DNA of 33,539 nt from 1162T-S-0a-05 sp050299435 (GCA_050299435.1 JBNKVX010000039.1:1-33539); one strand, 5' to 3'. Shown: positions 8,162 through 18,700, counted from the first letter of the stretch. The notes: a model not told the origin generated them from the letters alone. Program-made: numbers and translations.

Positions 8162-8649
8162 ATTTATCTGAATCATGCCAATACGGCCATATAGACCATC
8201 TGGCTATCGCCGTTATTGATCTTGAGAAAGCAATCAAGTTGTACGTGGATATATTTGGTTTTACATTACAGCGGAAACGTGAAATTAGAGGAAAATTTTC
8301 GGGAATGATTTCAGCAGAGCTGGACGCAGGGTCCTTTTCAATAGTCCTGGTGCAGGGCACGTCCCCCGATTCGCAAATAAGCCGCTATATCAAGGAGTAC
8401 GGCAGCGGGGTTCAACATGTCGCAATAGTTGTTGATGATTTGGATAAGGTTGCTGGAAAAATCGCCGCCAAGGGGATGCAGTTTGCCACAGACATAATTA
8501 CTGGCGATGGTTTGCGCCAAATATTTACAAAAAGAGATGAGAATACCGGAATGATGTTTGAGTTTATTGAGAGGAAAGACGTCAGCGGCTTTCAAAAGAA
8601 AAATATTCAGAACCTGTTTAACCAACTCGAACAAAGCAACGCATTTTAA
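8158..8649 (+). CDS. VOC-family protein resembling the catalytic half of 4-hydroxyphenylpyruvate dioxygenase
   Basis: 163 aa. The three metal ligands of the HPPD/hydroxymandelate synthase C-terminal domain can be placed: H14 in GHIDHLAIAV, H87 in GVQHVAIVVDDL and E135 in GMMFEFIER. LRQIFTKRDENTG before the Glu and GFQKKNIQNLF after it also match the HPPD tail. The N-terminal half of HPPD is absent, so this is a stand-alone single-VOC protein about the size of methylmalonyl-CoA epimerase. It may be an Fe(II) oxygenase or a metal-dependent isomerase acting on a cluster intermediate; sequence does not decide. It is the first intact gene of the NRPS run, 26 bp before NRPS1, and its start overlaps the carrier-protein-like fragment. 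Confidence 0.75.
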   Translation: MNLSESCQYGHIDHLAIAVIDLEKAIKLYVDIFGFTLQRKREIRGKFSGMISAELDAGSFSIVLVQGTSPDSQISRYIKEYGSGVQHVAIVVDDLDKVAGKIAAKGMQFATDIITGDGLRQIFTKRDENTGMMFEFIERKDVSGFQKKNIQNLFNQLEQSNAF

Positions 8650-8675
8650 TTACAGGAAGAAACAGAGTAAAAGTA

Positions 8676-10565
8676 ATGGAGATCTCACCTGAAATTGAAA
8701 ACAAAACATCTATTTGCGCTCTGTTTGACCGCACGGTTAGGCATTTTCCTCAGCAGATTGCCCTGGAGTTTAATGGTAAAAAAATAACCTATGAACACCT
8801 GAATCATTCTGTAATAAAAGTTGCAGAAATGCTTGCTGGTCCAGATAAGGCTCAGGAAACCCTTGTGGGTGTATGCTTCGAAAGATCACCCGATATGATT
8901 ATCGCCATGTTGGCTATACTCAAAGCCGGTAAAGCATACGTTCCGATCGATCCGATATTACCTGAACCCCGTATGCGTTACGTTCTGGAAGATTCCGGAA
9001 TAACCACCGTTTTGTCTACTTCACAGCTTGATCCCGGAAAGTTTTCTTTAGATATTCATCTTATAGACATTGATTTATTACCAAAATCCCAAAACGTAAA
9101 TTCTGTCACCGCGATACATAAACTTCCCGAAATTGAGGGGAGCAATCTGGCTTACGTCATTTATACATCTGGATCAACGGGAAATCCCAAAGGGGTAATG
9201 ATTCAACATCATGCGGTGGCAAACTTATTAACGGGCTTTTCGGCGCGATTAAACTTTGGACAACAACATAAATGGCTCGGGATAGCGCCAATTAGTTTCG
9301 ATATGTCTGTAGCCGATTGGCTCGCTTGTTTAGCCACCGGGGGAACTTATGTTATACCAACAGAGCAGCTTATCAACGACCCCTACGCGCTGAGCAATTT
9401 GATAGACAAAGCGAATATCAATGTTTTGCAAGCCACACCTTCGCGTTGGAGACAAATCATCGATTCGGGCTGGAAAGGAAATCCGGACTTAATAGCGCTT
9501 TGTGGCGGTGAAGCTTTATCCACTACCCTACTTAAAGACTTGCGTAAGCGCTGCGGTCAGGTTTGGAATTGTTACGGGCCGACCGAGGCAACGGTATGGT
9601 CACTGATACGAAATATAACGGTAGACGACGACCCTACCACCAGTTTGTATTTGGGTAACCAATTGCCCAATTACTGTCATTACGTGCTTGATGGCAACGG
9701 AAATTTTGTGGCCACAGGAGAGACAGGTGAGTTATGCATCAGTGGCCCCGGTCTCGCAAAGGGTTATTTGAATCAAGCCGAGTTAACTCAAAATCAATTT
9801 ATTTATATAGAGGACGACAACCAACAATCGGTACGCATCTATAAGACTGGAGATCTTGTCAAACTATCTGAGAATGATCTTTACGAGTTTGTTGGAAGAA
9901 TCGATCATCAAGTTAAAATTCGTGGTTATAGAATTGAAATCGGTGAAATCGAAAATGCATTATTAACAATTACCGGTGTAAAACAGGTAATTATCGATCT
10001 AGTGAAGATCAACAATTCTGATGAGAGCAAAATTCTGGTGGCATATGTAGAAATGCCCGGTTTCGAAAAAATTGAAAATTCAGATAAAGCGGGATTGCTG
10101 GAATCAGAATATAAGACACTTCTGTCAAAAATATTGCCGGAGTATATGTTACCAACAAGAATCATATTTCTAAGTGAATTTCCCCTAAATCCTAATGGAA
10201 AAGTAGATCGACACAGTTTGCCCCCGCCATTTTCAACTGAACTAATTAAAGAATCTGATTTACCAAGTACGCAACTGGAAATAACAATATACGGTATTTG
10301 GAAAAGTATCTTTCCTGAATTAACTATAGGCATCAATGACAATTACTTTAGTTTAGGCGGAAATTCTCTCAACTCGATTAAGTTAATAGGCCAGCTACGA
10401 AACGCCTTTCCAACGATTCAAATTAACCCGAGCGATATCATCGAATATCCGACGGTAAAAATGTTAGCAAGCTATTTCGACTTGCAGATCGCGAATCAAA
10501 AATTGAGAAATAAATCTACTTGTGCAGAAGAGGAGCCAGCAGAACGCGAGGTTTTCACAATATGA
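8676..10565 (+). CDS. NRPS1: adenylation-thiolation (A-T) loading protein
   Basis: 629 aa. The A domain covers about residues 12-525, with YVIYTSGSTGNPKG (A3), APISFDMSV (A4), NCYGPTEATVW (A5), YKTGDLV (A7), GRIDHQVKIRGYRIE (A8) and NPNGKVDR (A10). The T domain is about 535-600 with LGGNSLNSIK and S564 for phosphopantetheine. There is no condensation domain, as expected for an initiating module. By eye alignment to GrsA the ten specificity residues read D-M-A-Q-L-G-C-V-W-K. The first Asp (D209) is kept, so an alpha-amino acid is expected, but I do not recognise the code. The C-terminal tail (EEEPAEREVFTI) is acidic with a hydrophobic end, fitting a peptide that docks onto the TubC-type domain starting NRPS2. 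The stop overlaps the next start (ATGA). Confidence 0.93.
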   Translation: MEISPEIENKTSICALFDRTVRHFPQQIALEFNGKKITYEHLNHSVIKVAEMLAGPDKAQETLVGVCFERSPDMIIAMLAILKAGKAYVPIDPILPEPRMRYVLEDSGITTVLSTSQLDPGKFSLDIHLIDIDLLPKSQNVNSVTAIHKLPEIEGSNLAYVIYTSGSTGNPKGVMIQHHAVANLLTGFSARLNFGQQHKWLGIAPISFDMSVADWLACLATGGTYVIPTEQLINDPYALSNLIDKANINVLQATPSRWRQIIDSGWKGNPDLIALCGGEALSTTLLKDLRKRCGQVWNCYGPTEATVWSLIRNITVDDDPTTSLYLGNQLPNYCHYVLDGNGNFVATGETGELCISGPGLAKGYLNQAELTQNQFIYIEDDNQQSVRIYKTGDLVKLSENDLYEFVGRIDHQVKIRGYRIEIGEIENALLTITGVKQVIIDLVKINNSDESKILVAYVEMPGFEKIENSDKAGLLESEYKTLLSKILPEYMLPTRIIFLSEFPLNPNGKVDRHSLPPPFSTELIKESDLPSTQLEITIYGIWKSIFPELTIGINDNYFSLGGNSLNSIKLIGQLRNAFPTIQINPSDIIEYPTVKMLASYFDLQIANQKLRNKSTCAEEEPAEREVFTI

Positions 10566-13500
10566 TAAACGCTGAAAATATTATAAAAAATATGTACAAC
10601 CGAGGTATTAAGCTTAGCGTCTCAAACGGGGAGCTTCTGGTTGATGCACCTAAAGGCGAAATGTCAGAAATTGACATCGAAAATATTAGAGAAAATAAAA
10701 AAAGCATTCTGCTTGCTCTGGATAAAGCAAACAACGCGATCGTTTATTCAGACAGTTATCAATCCAAATCTGTGCCGCTATCCTCCGCACAGGAAAACAT
10801 GTTGATAATGGATTCAATTTCCAAGGACATACCCTATAGCAATAATGTTTATACCTTTAATATAGAAGGCCCAGTAAACTTAAAAATACTCTCTACGAGC
10901 ATTAATCAGCTGGTATTTCAAAATGAAATATTGCGCACAATTTACAGTGCAACTGGTGAATCACCGAGCCAGATCATAAAGGATGAGCACAGCGCCGGCA
11001 TCATTGTGGAGGACGTCTGCAATGAGGTTGATAAAGAGGCATCAAAAAATGCCCTTCTCCGAAGGGAGGCAAACTATGTTTTTGATTTGATGTCGGAATT
11101 GCCAGTGAGATGTTGCTTGCTCAAGCTGCATGAAAATCAGTACGTTTTATGTTTTAACTTTCATCAAATTGCGTGCGATGGCCTGAGTGCTATTTCATTT
11201 TTTAAACAACTTTCAGAATTGTATAACGCGTCAATACGCGGAACTCAACAATTTACGGGTACAAATAAATACCAATATCGCGATTTCGTTTTTTGGCAAA
11301 AAGGATTTCAAAACAGTCTGGCTTATTCTTTGTCATGTGAATATTGGTCGAAATCTCTTCAGGGTGCACCAGAACTGCATGGCTTACCAACAGATTTCAT
11401 AAGGCCGTCCAATCAACTATTTAGAGGGGGCATATATGAATCCTCTCTCGATGAGAGCACAAAGTCAAAACTGGATAACTTTTCAACCAAAAATAATACA
11501 ACGATGTTTGTTGTATTGCAGGCAGTATTGGCTTGCATGGTCGCAAAGTACAGTGATGAGACAGATATCGTTATAGGTACCGCAGCCAGTAACCGCAATC
11601 TATCTGAATTTGTCGATATGATTGGTTGTTTCGTCAATACCTTACCATTTCGCTATCAGTTAGACATGGAGAAATCATTTACCCAATGTTTGGCTCAGGT
11701 TAAAGATGTCATTAATGAAGGATTGAAACACCAACAGGTTTCATTCGACAAAATTGTAAATGATATCAATCCAAAAAGAAGTTTCTCCTATAACCCGCTG
11801 GTGCAAGTTATGCTGGTTGTGCAAAACGACCAGGCAAGCGATTTACACTTCGACGAATGTAAAGTATCTCCCATAGTGAATCTGCCTGAAATATCCAGAT
11901 TTGATCTTACACTGCACGTCTTTATAAAGGACACAACACTTGAATTCAGGTGGGAATACAATGCGGATTTATTTAAAAGGCTTTCCATTGAACGTTATGC
12001 ACTTCATTTTAATAACTTGTTGAGCAACTTTATTGATAACCCCGAGTTATCATTGTCAAAAATAAGCTTTTATACAGATCAAGAAGAAGCGATAAATAAA
12101 CCTAAGAAGACTTTACCGCATCCCTTAATGATTCATCAGGCTTTCGAGGAGCAGTGCGAAAAATCCCCAAAACAACTGGCCGTAGCTGATGGTGCTGGAG
12201 GACTGAATTATCGGGAGGTTGATGAGGGTGCAAATAAAATTGCCAATTTCATTCGAGCGCAACTTCCTTGCGCCTCCGGGAACACATTTGTCGGTATTTT
12301 TCTAAAGAAATCAACTGAATTAGTTTTGGGAATGCTGGGCGTATTCAAAGCCAACGCAATCTACGTACCTTTCGATCCGGCTTACCCGAAAAATAGAATA
12401 CGATTTATGCTGGAAGACTCTGGTGTAAGCCTGGTGTTGATCGATGATTCTATCGATTCATCAATATTTGATGGCTTAGCCGTTCAATTATTTAATATCA
12501 AAGATATTCTCAAAAACGAGGAAAACTCAAGCCGCCCGGCGATCAAAAATAACAAAGAATCAGCTCATCGCCCGGCTTACGTTATCTATACATCCGGCTC
12601 TACTGGAAAGCCCAAAGGAGTGGTAGTGCCGCACTCCAGCCTGTACCAATCGTTGATATCAAATTCGCAATTAATGGGAATTTGTAATAGTGATCTCATG
12701 CCATGTATCGGTTCTCAAGCTTTTGGAATATCGCTTTTAGAAATGTTATTGCCTTTGACCAATGGGGCCTGCGTGCAAATGATTAGCCACGAAAATGTCA
12801 AAGATCTGGATACACTCATTGATATTACGGGAAAAGCGACCGTGCTACATGCCGTACCAAGCTTAATGGAAAAGTGGCTTGAGCGTAGCAAAGAGCGAAA
12901 CGTCAATTACGATGATTTGCGTTTGTTACTTATAGGTGGCGAGCCCGTGCCGGATGAATTATTGAATAAAATTCAAAAATGGCGGCCTGACATTTCATTA
13001 ATTGAACTTTATGGAATGACGGAGGTATCCGTAGTTTGTAGTGCTTACCGAGTTGGAACTGAATATGCGGCTAATTATTGTATTGGAACGCCCTATGATA
13101 GTTCAGAATTTTATGTGTTAAACAAACATCTGCAACCACAACCAAAGGGAGTACCGGGCGAACTTTATATCGGCGGCTCGTGTCTTGCTAACGGTTATTT
13201 GAACCTGCCTGAAATTACCGAAGAGAAGTTTATAGAAAGCACTATTAATGGTGTTGGCCGTTTATATAAAACAGGTGATCGTGTGAGGCTGCTGGATGAC
13301 CAGAGCTATGAATTTTTGGGTCGTACAGACAATCAGGTAAATTTACGCGGTGTGCGAATAGAATGTGGAGAAATAGAATATCTCTTAATGCAACATAAAG
13401 AGATAAAGAAAGCGGTATCGCATGTTATGACGCTATCGAATGGAGACCCTGTATTGGTCGCGTATCTACAAACACAAAATGAAAATATCGACACGGAAAA

Positions 13501-13957
13501 CCTGCTAAAGGAAGCCAGGCGAATTATGGAAGAGAATCTGCCGGATTATATGAGGCCAGGCATTTATCAATTTGTAGATGTGTATCCTCTGAATCCGAAC
13601 GGAAAAATAGACAGAAAATCTCTTCCTGTTCCCAAGCTGGAGCATAAGTTGGATCCGCCGAGAACTGACACCGAAAAGCAAATGCTACAACTATGGCTGG
13701 AATCATTCGACACCGACTGTATTGGTGTGGAATCTGATTTTTTTGAAATAGGCGGAAATTCCTTGCTTGCAGCAAAAATAATAAATAAATCAAAAGATAG
13801 ATTTTCCATCCCTCTCCCGCTCACCACTATTTTTGAATCACCAACCATTAGACGGCTGGCAAAGGCAGTTGATGAAAAATTGCAGGAGAATATTGTTTCG
13901 TCACTGGTTTATGAAAGCACCAGTGAAGAGTTAACTGAAGACGAACTAATTATTTAA
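10562..13957 (+). CDS. NRPS2: docking-condensation-adenylation-thiolation
   Basis: 1131 aa from the ATG at 10562, which overlaps the NRPS1 stop and gives an N-terminus that matches a TubC docking domain (ENIIKNMYNRGIKLSVSNGE, residues 4-23). An earlier in-frame start would add 14 unrelated residues. Domains: docking 1-55, C about 70-500, A about 520-1010, T about 1035-1100 with GGNSLLAAK (S1067). Two departures from the family are clear. The C-domain motif is H201-Q202-IACDG, so the catalytic second His is Gln. The A4 motif reads QAFGISLLEM, with G722 in place of the Asp that binds the substrate amino group; A5 is YGMTE rather than YGPTE. The A domain may therefore activate something other than a standard alpha-amino acid, or be inactive. 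The tail SEELTEDELII is an acidic docking peptide candidate for NRPS3. Confidence 0.93.
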   Translation: MINAENIIKNMYNRGIKLSVSNGELLVDAPKGEMSEIDIENIRENKKSILLALDKANNAIVYSDSYQSKSVPLSSAQENMLIMDSISKDIPYSNNVYTFNIEGPVNLKILSTSINQLVFQNEILRTIYSATGESPSQIIKDEHSAGIIVEDVCNEVDKEASKNALLRREANYVFDLMSELPVRCCLLKLHENQYVLCFNFHQIACDGLSAISFFKQLSELYNASIRGTQQFTGTNKYQYRDFVFWQKGFQNSLAYSLSCEYWSKSLQGAPELHGLPTDFIRPSNQLFRGGIYESSLDESTKSKLDNFSTKNNTTMFVVLQAVLACMVAKYSDETDIVIGTAASNRNLSEFVDMIGCFVNTLPFRYQLDMEKSFTQCLAQVKDVINEGLKHQQVSFDKIVNDINPKRSFSYNPLVQVMLVVQNDQASDLHFDECKVSPIVNLPEISRFDLTLHVFIKDTTLEFRWEYNADLFKRLSIERYALHFNNLLSNFIDNPELSLSKISFYTDQEEAINKPKKTLPHPLMIHQAFEEQCEKSPKQLAVADGAGGLNYREVDEGANKIANFIRAQLPCASGNTFVGIFLKKSTELVLGMLGVFKANAIYVPFDPAYPKNRIRFMLEDSGVSLVLIDDSIDSSIFDGLAVQLFNIKDILKNEENSSRPAIKNNKESAHRPAYVIYTSGSTGKPKGVVVPHSSLYQSLISNSQLMGICNSDLMPCIGSQAFGISLLEMLLPLTNGACVQMISHENVKDLDTLIDITGKATVLHAVPSLMEKWLERSKERNVNYDDLRLLLIGGEPVPDELLNKIQKWRPDISLIELYGMTEVSVVCSAYRVGTEYAANYCIGTPYDSSEFYVLNKHLQPQPKGVPGELYIGGSCLANGYLNLPEITEEKFIESTINGVGRLYKTGDRVRLLDDQSYEFLGRTDNQVNLRGVRIECGEIEYLLMQHKEIKKAVSHVMTLSNGDPVLVAYLQTQNENIDTENLLKEARRIMEENLPDYMRPGIYQFVDVYPLNPNGKIDRKSLPVPKLEHKLDPPRTDTEKQMLQLWLESFDTDCIGVESDFFEIGGNSLLAAKIINKSKDRFSIPLPLTTIFESPTIRRLAKAVDEKLQENIVSSLVYESTSEELTEDELII

Positions 13958-13994
13958 AAATCCATGCTTGTATAAACATGGTGGAGTTAATTGT

Positions 13995-15737
13995 ATGAAC
14001 AAAAACAAGAAGCCTCTAACGCTTTTCAGACTGATTAGTAACAGAGCACCAAAACTACTGGCCTTTTCTATGATTTTAGGCTTGGTTGCCGGTGCATGTT
14101 ACAGCTTTATCATACCCTTTTTACTTCACGGATTGGAGTTAAATCAGGGGGCAAATCTCGCTAATGAAGGAATAGAAGCAGGAAACAAATTTAGTTCGAT
14201 TATAGACAGTCATTATATTGGAATTTACTTTTTGATATGTACCGCTATTGTGGCAGCCAGAGCTATCTCATTAATTATTGTTAATGTCATTGTGAAAGAC
14301 GTATCGGCCGATCTTAGAATTAATCTATGCAAGAAGATAAATCGAGCTAACGTCAGGGACGTAGAAACAATGGGCTTATCCAGACTTATTAACATATTGA
14401 TGGACGATATTAATAATATTAGTTTTGCCGCAGTTTGTATGCCAATGATGTGTATAGAGGCAGTAACAATACTGGGATTGATGTCCTACCTGGCATACAT
14501 GGATGTGCGTGTATTTTTGTTTATCCTGGCCGCTGTCGTTATCGGAACGTCCATGTTTCATTTTCCAATGAGACTATCAAGCAAATATATGGACAAATCA
14601 AGAAGTGTGCGAGATCAGGTCCAGGGTGGAATTAGAGGTATTCTGTTTGGATTGTATGAACTAAAACTCAATCGTGAAAAGGCGAGAGAATATATCGAAA
14701 GCGAAATTGCAGAACCGGAACGCCGCTCTGTCAAGCTGGATAAGACCGCCGACGCCATTATGCATTCTGCCGGAAATTTCGGCACCTTGTTGTCCTTTTT
14801 GATAATCGGCCTTGTTGCCTTCGTTTTACCTGAATTGATTACCTTTTCGTCTGCGCATACTTACGGAATTGTCATGGTGCTTTTATATTTGATAGGACCA
14901 ATTTCCATGCTGCTAAATCTATTGCCGAATGTGCAACGAGGAAACGTGGCGCTCTCCAGAGTGGTCGAGCTGACAAAACTAAGTGAAGAACCGGCTGGAA
15001 AAAATGATGGTTTGGCACACTGGAAAGAATACTCCATTAGGGATGTAGAGTATCACTATGAAAATGGAGCAAGTGAACATGAAAACGGTTTTTCACTTAA
15101 AGCGACCACCTTGAAATTTAAGCCTGGCGAGGTTGCTTTTATCGTTGGAGGAAATGGATCCGGAAAATCGACTTTGGGTAAAATTCTGTCACTTCATTAC
15201 AAGCCGGCAAATGGTGTTATTGAATTCGATTCTACTGAAATAACTAATGAAAATATCGAAAACGCAAGAGAAAAAATCGCTGTTATCTATTCGAATTATT
15301 TTCTCTTCAACAAATTATACAAAAATTTATCTGACGAAGAAATTGCCAAGACAGAAAGTTGGTTAAAACTTCTGAAGCTAGATCACAAGACACAAGTGAT
15401 TGACGGCGAATTTACTACCACTGATTTATCCGACGGACAAAAAAGAAGACTGGCGCTAATGGTTGCGCTGCTTGAAGACAGGGAAATATACATATTTGAT
15501 GAATGGGCCGCGGACCAGGACCCGGAATTTAAAAATGCTTTTTACACAGAGATAGTTCCAGAAATGCGCAATCAAGGAAAGCTGGTTATTGTAATTACGC
15601 ATGACGACAGATATTTCAATTGTGCAGATCGGGTCATTCAAATGGAAGACGGCGCTGTGCGACAGGTTACCGATTATAAATTGGATAACGAAAATGCAAG
15701 ACAAACTCAAGCTAATCAGCCGCTTGAAGTTGTCTAA
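13995..15737 (+). CDS. Cyclic-peptide-type ABC exporter (fused permease and ATPase)
   Basis: 580 aa from the ATG at 13995, chosen because GGTGGAG lies about eight bases upstream; an in-frame TTG at 13968 lacks a site. An N-terminal membrane domain of about six helices (residues 20-310) is fused to an ATPase domain. Walker A is GGNGSGKS (385-392), the signature is LSDGQKRRLALMVALL, and Walker B is IYIFDEWAADQDPEF with D502/E503. This FDEWAADQDP form, and the ITHDDRYF switch region, are characteristic of the SyrD/PvdE cyclic peptide transporter group that exports NRPS products to the periplasm or outside. It lies between NRPS2 and NRPS3, so it very probably exports the cluster product or a precursor. 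Confidence 0.92.
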   Translation: MNKNKKPLTLFRLISNRAPKLLAFSMILGLVAGACYSFIIPFLLHGLELNQGANLANEGIEAGNKFSSIIDSHYIGIYFLICTAIVAARAISLIIVNVIVKDVSADLRINLCKKINRANVRDVETMGLSRLINILMDDINNISFAAVCMPMMCIEAVTILGLMSYLAYMDVRVFLFILAAVVIGTSMFHFPMRLSSKYMDKSRSVRDQVQGGIRGILFGLYELKLNREKAREYIESEIAEPERRSVKLDKTADAIMHSAGNFGTLLSFLIIGLVAFVLPELITFSSAHTYGIVMVLLYLIGPISMLLNLLPNVQRGNVALSRVVELTKLSEEPAGKNDGLAHWKEYSIRDVEYHYENGASEHENGFSLKATTLKFKPGEVAFIVGGNGSGKSTLGKILSLHYKPANGVIEFDSTEITNENIENAREKIAVIYSNYFLFNKLYKNLSDEEIAKTESWLKLLKLDHKTQVIDGEFTTTDLSDGQKRRLALMVALLEDREIYIFDEWAADQDPEFKNAFYTEIVPEMRNQGKLVIVITHDDRYFNCADRVIQMEDGAVRQVTDYKLDNENARQTQANQPLEVV

Positions 15738-15770
15738 CTTGAAAAACTGTATCGAGGCAGGATATTTGAA

Positions 15771-18700
15771 ATGAATCACATTGAAACGCCAGCTTTGAAT
15801 GTATCTGATGTGCTAAAAATGGCGCATCTAGAGGGGGTACAGTTCTCGGTTTCTGATGGAAATTTGCGCATAAAAATGTCTAAAACAGGGATTTCAGACC
15901 TATTGCTCAATAATATTAAACAGCTAAAACCGGAAATCTTAAAGGCAATAGAAGGTGCCCAGAGCGGGCAAACAGCCGTTACTACAGCTTTGGAACATAA
16001 AAAAAATAAAACTGAAACACCTTTAACAAAACTGCAGGAAAGCATGTGGCTAGCTGAAAAACTTTCAGACGCTAACGGCTTACTCAATTATTGTTGTGTA
16101 TCACACATAGTGGGTCAGGTGAGTCTGCCGGCTATGGAGTTTGCCTATAAAAAGGTTATAGAGCGACATATTCCGCTTCGGTCCCAATTTTTTGAAAAAT
16201 CTATAGGCAAAACATATCAATCGCCGTTTGAGGACTATACCGTAACACTTGAATACCTAGAGCTTGACGCGACCGAATTTGAAGTATTTATGAGGAAATG
16301 TGCATCGCGAGCTTTTAACTTTAAGCGTGATTTATTGTTGCAATTACATTTGGTTAAACTATCTGAAAACGAATATAAGCTTATTCTTGTAACGCACCAT
16401 TTGGTAACCGATGGATGGTCCATAGGTATCTTGATAGAAGAAATTGGCCACTTCTACAATCAATATTTAGGAAATAACGAGGCTGAGATACCTGAGTTAG
16501 AAATAGATTACTATGATTACGCAAACTGGATTTTTAAAGAAAATGCGAACGGTGCAGAGGAGCCCGGTTTAAACTACTGGAAAAATAGATTAAAGGATGC
16601 ACCTGTTATACACGGAGTACCGCATGATATTGCACGACCAAGTGCCTTGTCATTTGGCGTGCGCTACTATTATTCATATATTCGCCAACCAGACATACAG
16701 CCAATTAGTGATTTTGCAAAAAATAACAGGTTGACGTTATACGTAGTAACCTTGGCGGCATATATTGTACTGTTGAATAAATACTCTGGCGAAAACCGAT
16801 TTGTTATTGGTACCTCTGTTGCAAACCGACCAAAAGAAAGTTTATTTCCCATCGTTGGTTTATTTACCAATAACCTGCCAATGCTATTTGACTATGAGCC
16901 AGAACAAAGTTTCTCTCAATTTGTAAACGCTGTTCAAAAAAAATATCTAGCGGATATGGAACATCAAGGTGTACAGCTGGATAGAATAATTAAAGAGCTC
17001 TCACACGACGCCATGAATCTGAGCTATTCCCCTTTAATTCAAATATCATTTTATCTGCAAAATAATGAAATATCAGAGTTGGAACTGAAAAACGCCAAAT
17101 GCCAAACAACAGAAGTAAAAACCAATGTATCGCTGTATGACCTGAGCTTGTCGATAACGGAAAACAACGACAATCTTGAACTGGAATGGATTTATTCAAA
17201 GGATCTTTTTGTTGAGAGTACCGTGCGGCGAATGGCTTCTCAATACGAAAAATTGCTAAAGCAACTAATTGCGAATCCTGATTTACCCCTGAATTCAACA
17301 CAGCTACTTGAAAATACTGAAAGTAAATTAATATTAAATGAATTTTCACGCAATGAACATTTAAGCAAACAAGTCAGGGATGAAATAGCTTCGTTTAGCG
17401 GCAAACCCGCGCTTGTGCATTCTTACTTTGAACGGAAGGTCGAGGAGCAAGCAAATAAAACTGCGCTTGTCTATGATGACGTAAGTTTGTCTTACAGCGA
17501 ATTAAATAGCCGCGCCAACAAGCTGGCACGAATACTGGTAGATATGTTTGACTCCAGCGAAAATAAAATCGTTGGCGTAGGGCTGGAAAAGTCGCTAGAA
17601 CTTGTTATCAGTCTTTTGGCAATAATGAAGGCCGGAGGCACTTATTTACCCCTGGATCCGGCATTCCCAAAAGCACGTCTCGAATATATGCAGGAAAATT
17701 CGAACGTTTCCATTGTAATTACCATGAGTAATATGCTGGAAAACACATCGATTGATAGGAGCCGAGTTCTGCTATTGGATAACAGTGAGTTTATGTCTCT
17801 AGTGGAAAGCCAAGACAATGCAGACCTTAATTTAGCGATATTACCGGAACACCTGGTGTATATTTTATATACCTCAGGATCAACGGGAAAACCAAAAGGG
17901 GTAATGATAGAGCACAGTAACTTGTTGCTATTTTTGCTTTCGATGCAAAGAGAGCCAAGTATGAATCAATCAGATAACATACTTGCCGTGTCATCAATCT
18001 CCTTTGATATTCACACACTGGAAATATTTTTACCACTTATATGTGGTGCGACCGTAGTGATGGTTAATCCGGTCGATTATGCGGATCCTCAACGACTTAT
18101 AGGTCACCTGTCCAAACAAAATATCTCGATAATGCAAGCCACGCCCTCGGCCTGGAAAATGTTACTGGATGCGAATTGGGAGCCAGAAACGCCAATTCGT
18201 GTTCTATGTGGCGGCGAAGCGCTGGATGATAAGCTTAAAGACAAGCTGCTTACGAATAATAATATTGAATTATGGAATATGTACGGCCCGACCGAAGCCA
18301 GTGTTTGGTGTTCGGTCAAGAAAGTAGAGAAGGAAGTAACATTGGGCCGGCCTACCGCTGGGACGTCATTATATGTTTTGGATGAAAATTTAAATATTGT
18401 ACCTATCGGCGTTCGCGGTCAGCTGTACATTGGCGGACAAGTTCTGGCAAGGGGGTATGTCAATAATCAATTGCTGACCGATGAAGCATTTATTCGAGAT
18501 TTACCCGCGCATATTGAAGAAGAACGCATTTATAAAACGGGTGACTTCGTTAAATGGACCGAAGACGGAGAACTAATCTACCTTGGACGAAAAGATAGCC
18601 AAATCAAGATACGCGGATTTCGTATTGAGCCCCAAGAAATTGTCAAGGTTATTAACTCCTTCACATATATTAAAGAATCAGTAGTTGTTACGAAAACAGA

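Noticed and set aside
7949..8360. Two overlapping minus-strand open frames in the leader and start of the VOC gene
   Set aside because: One is antisense to the HPPD-like gene; the other has no start signal or recognisable sequence.
13962..13981. CCATG/CATGG inverted repeat between NRPS2 and the exporter
   Set aside because: Only five base pairs with a 10-nt loop and no T-tract; too weak to call a terminator or attenuator.
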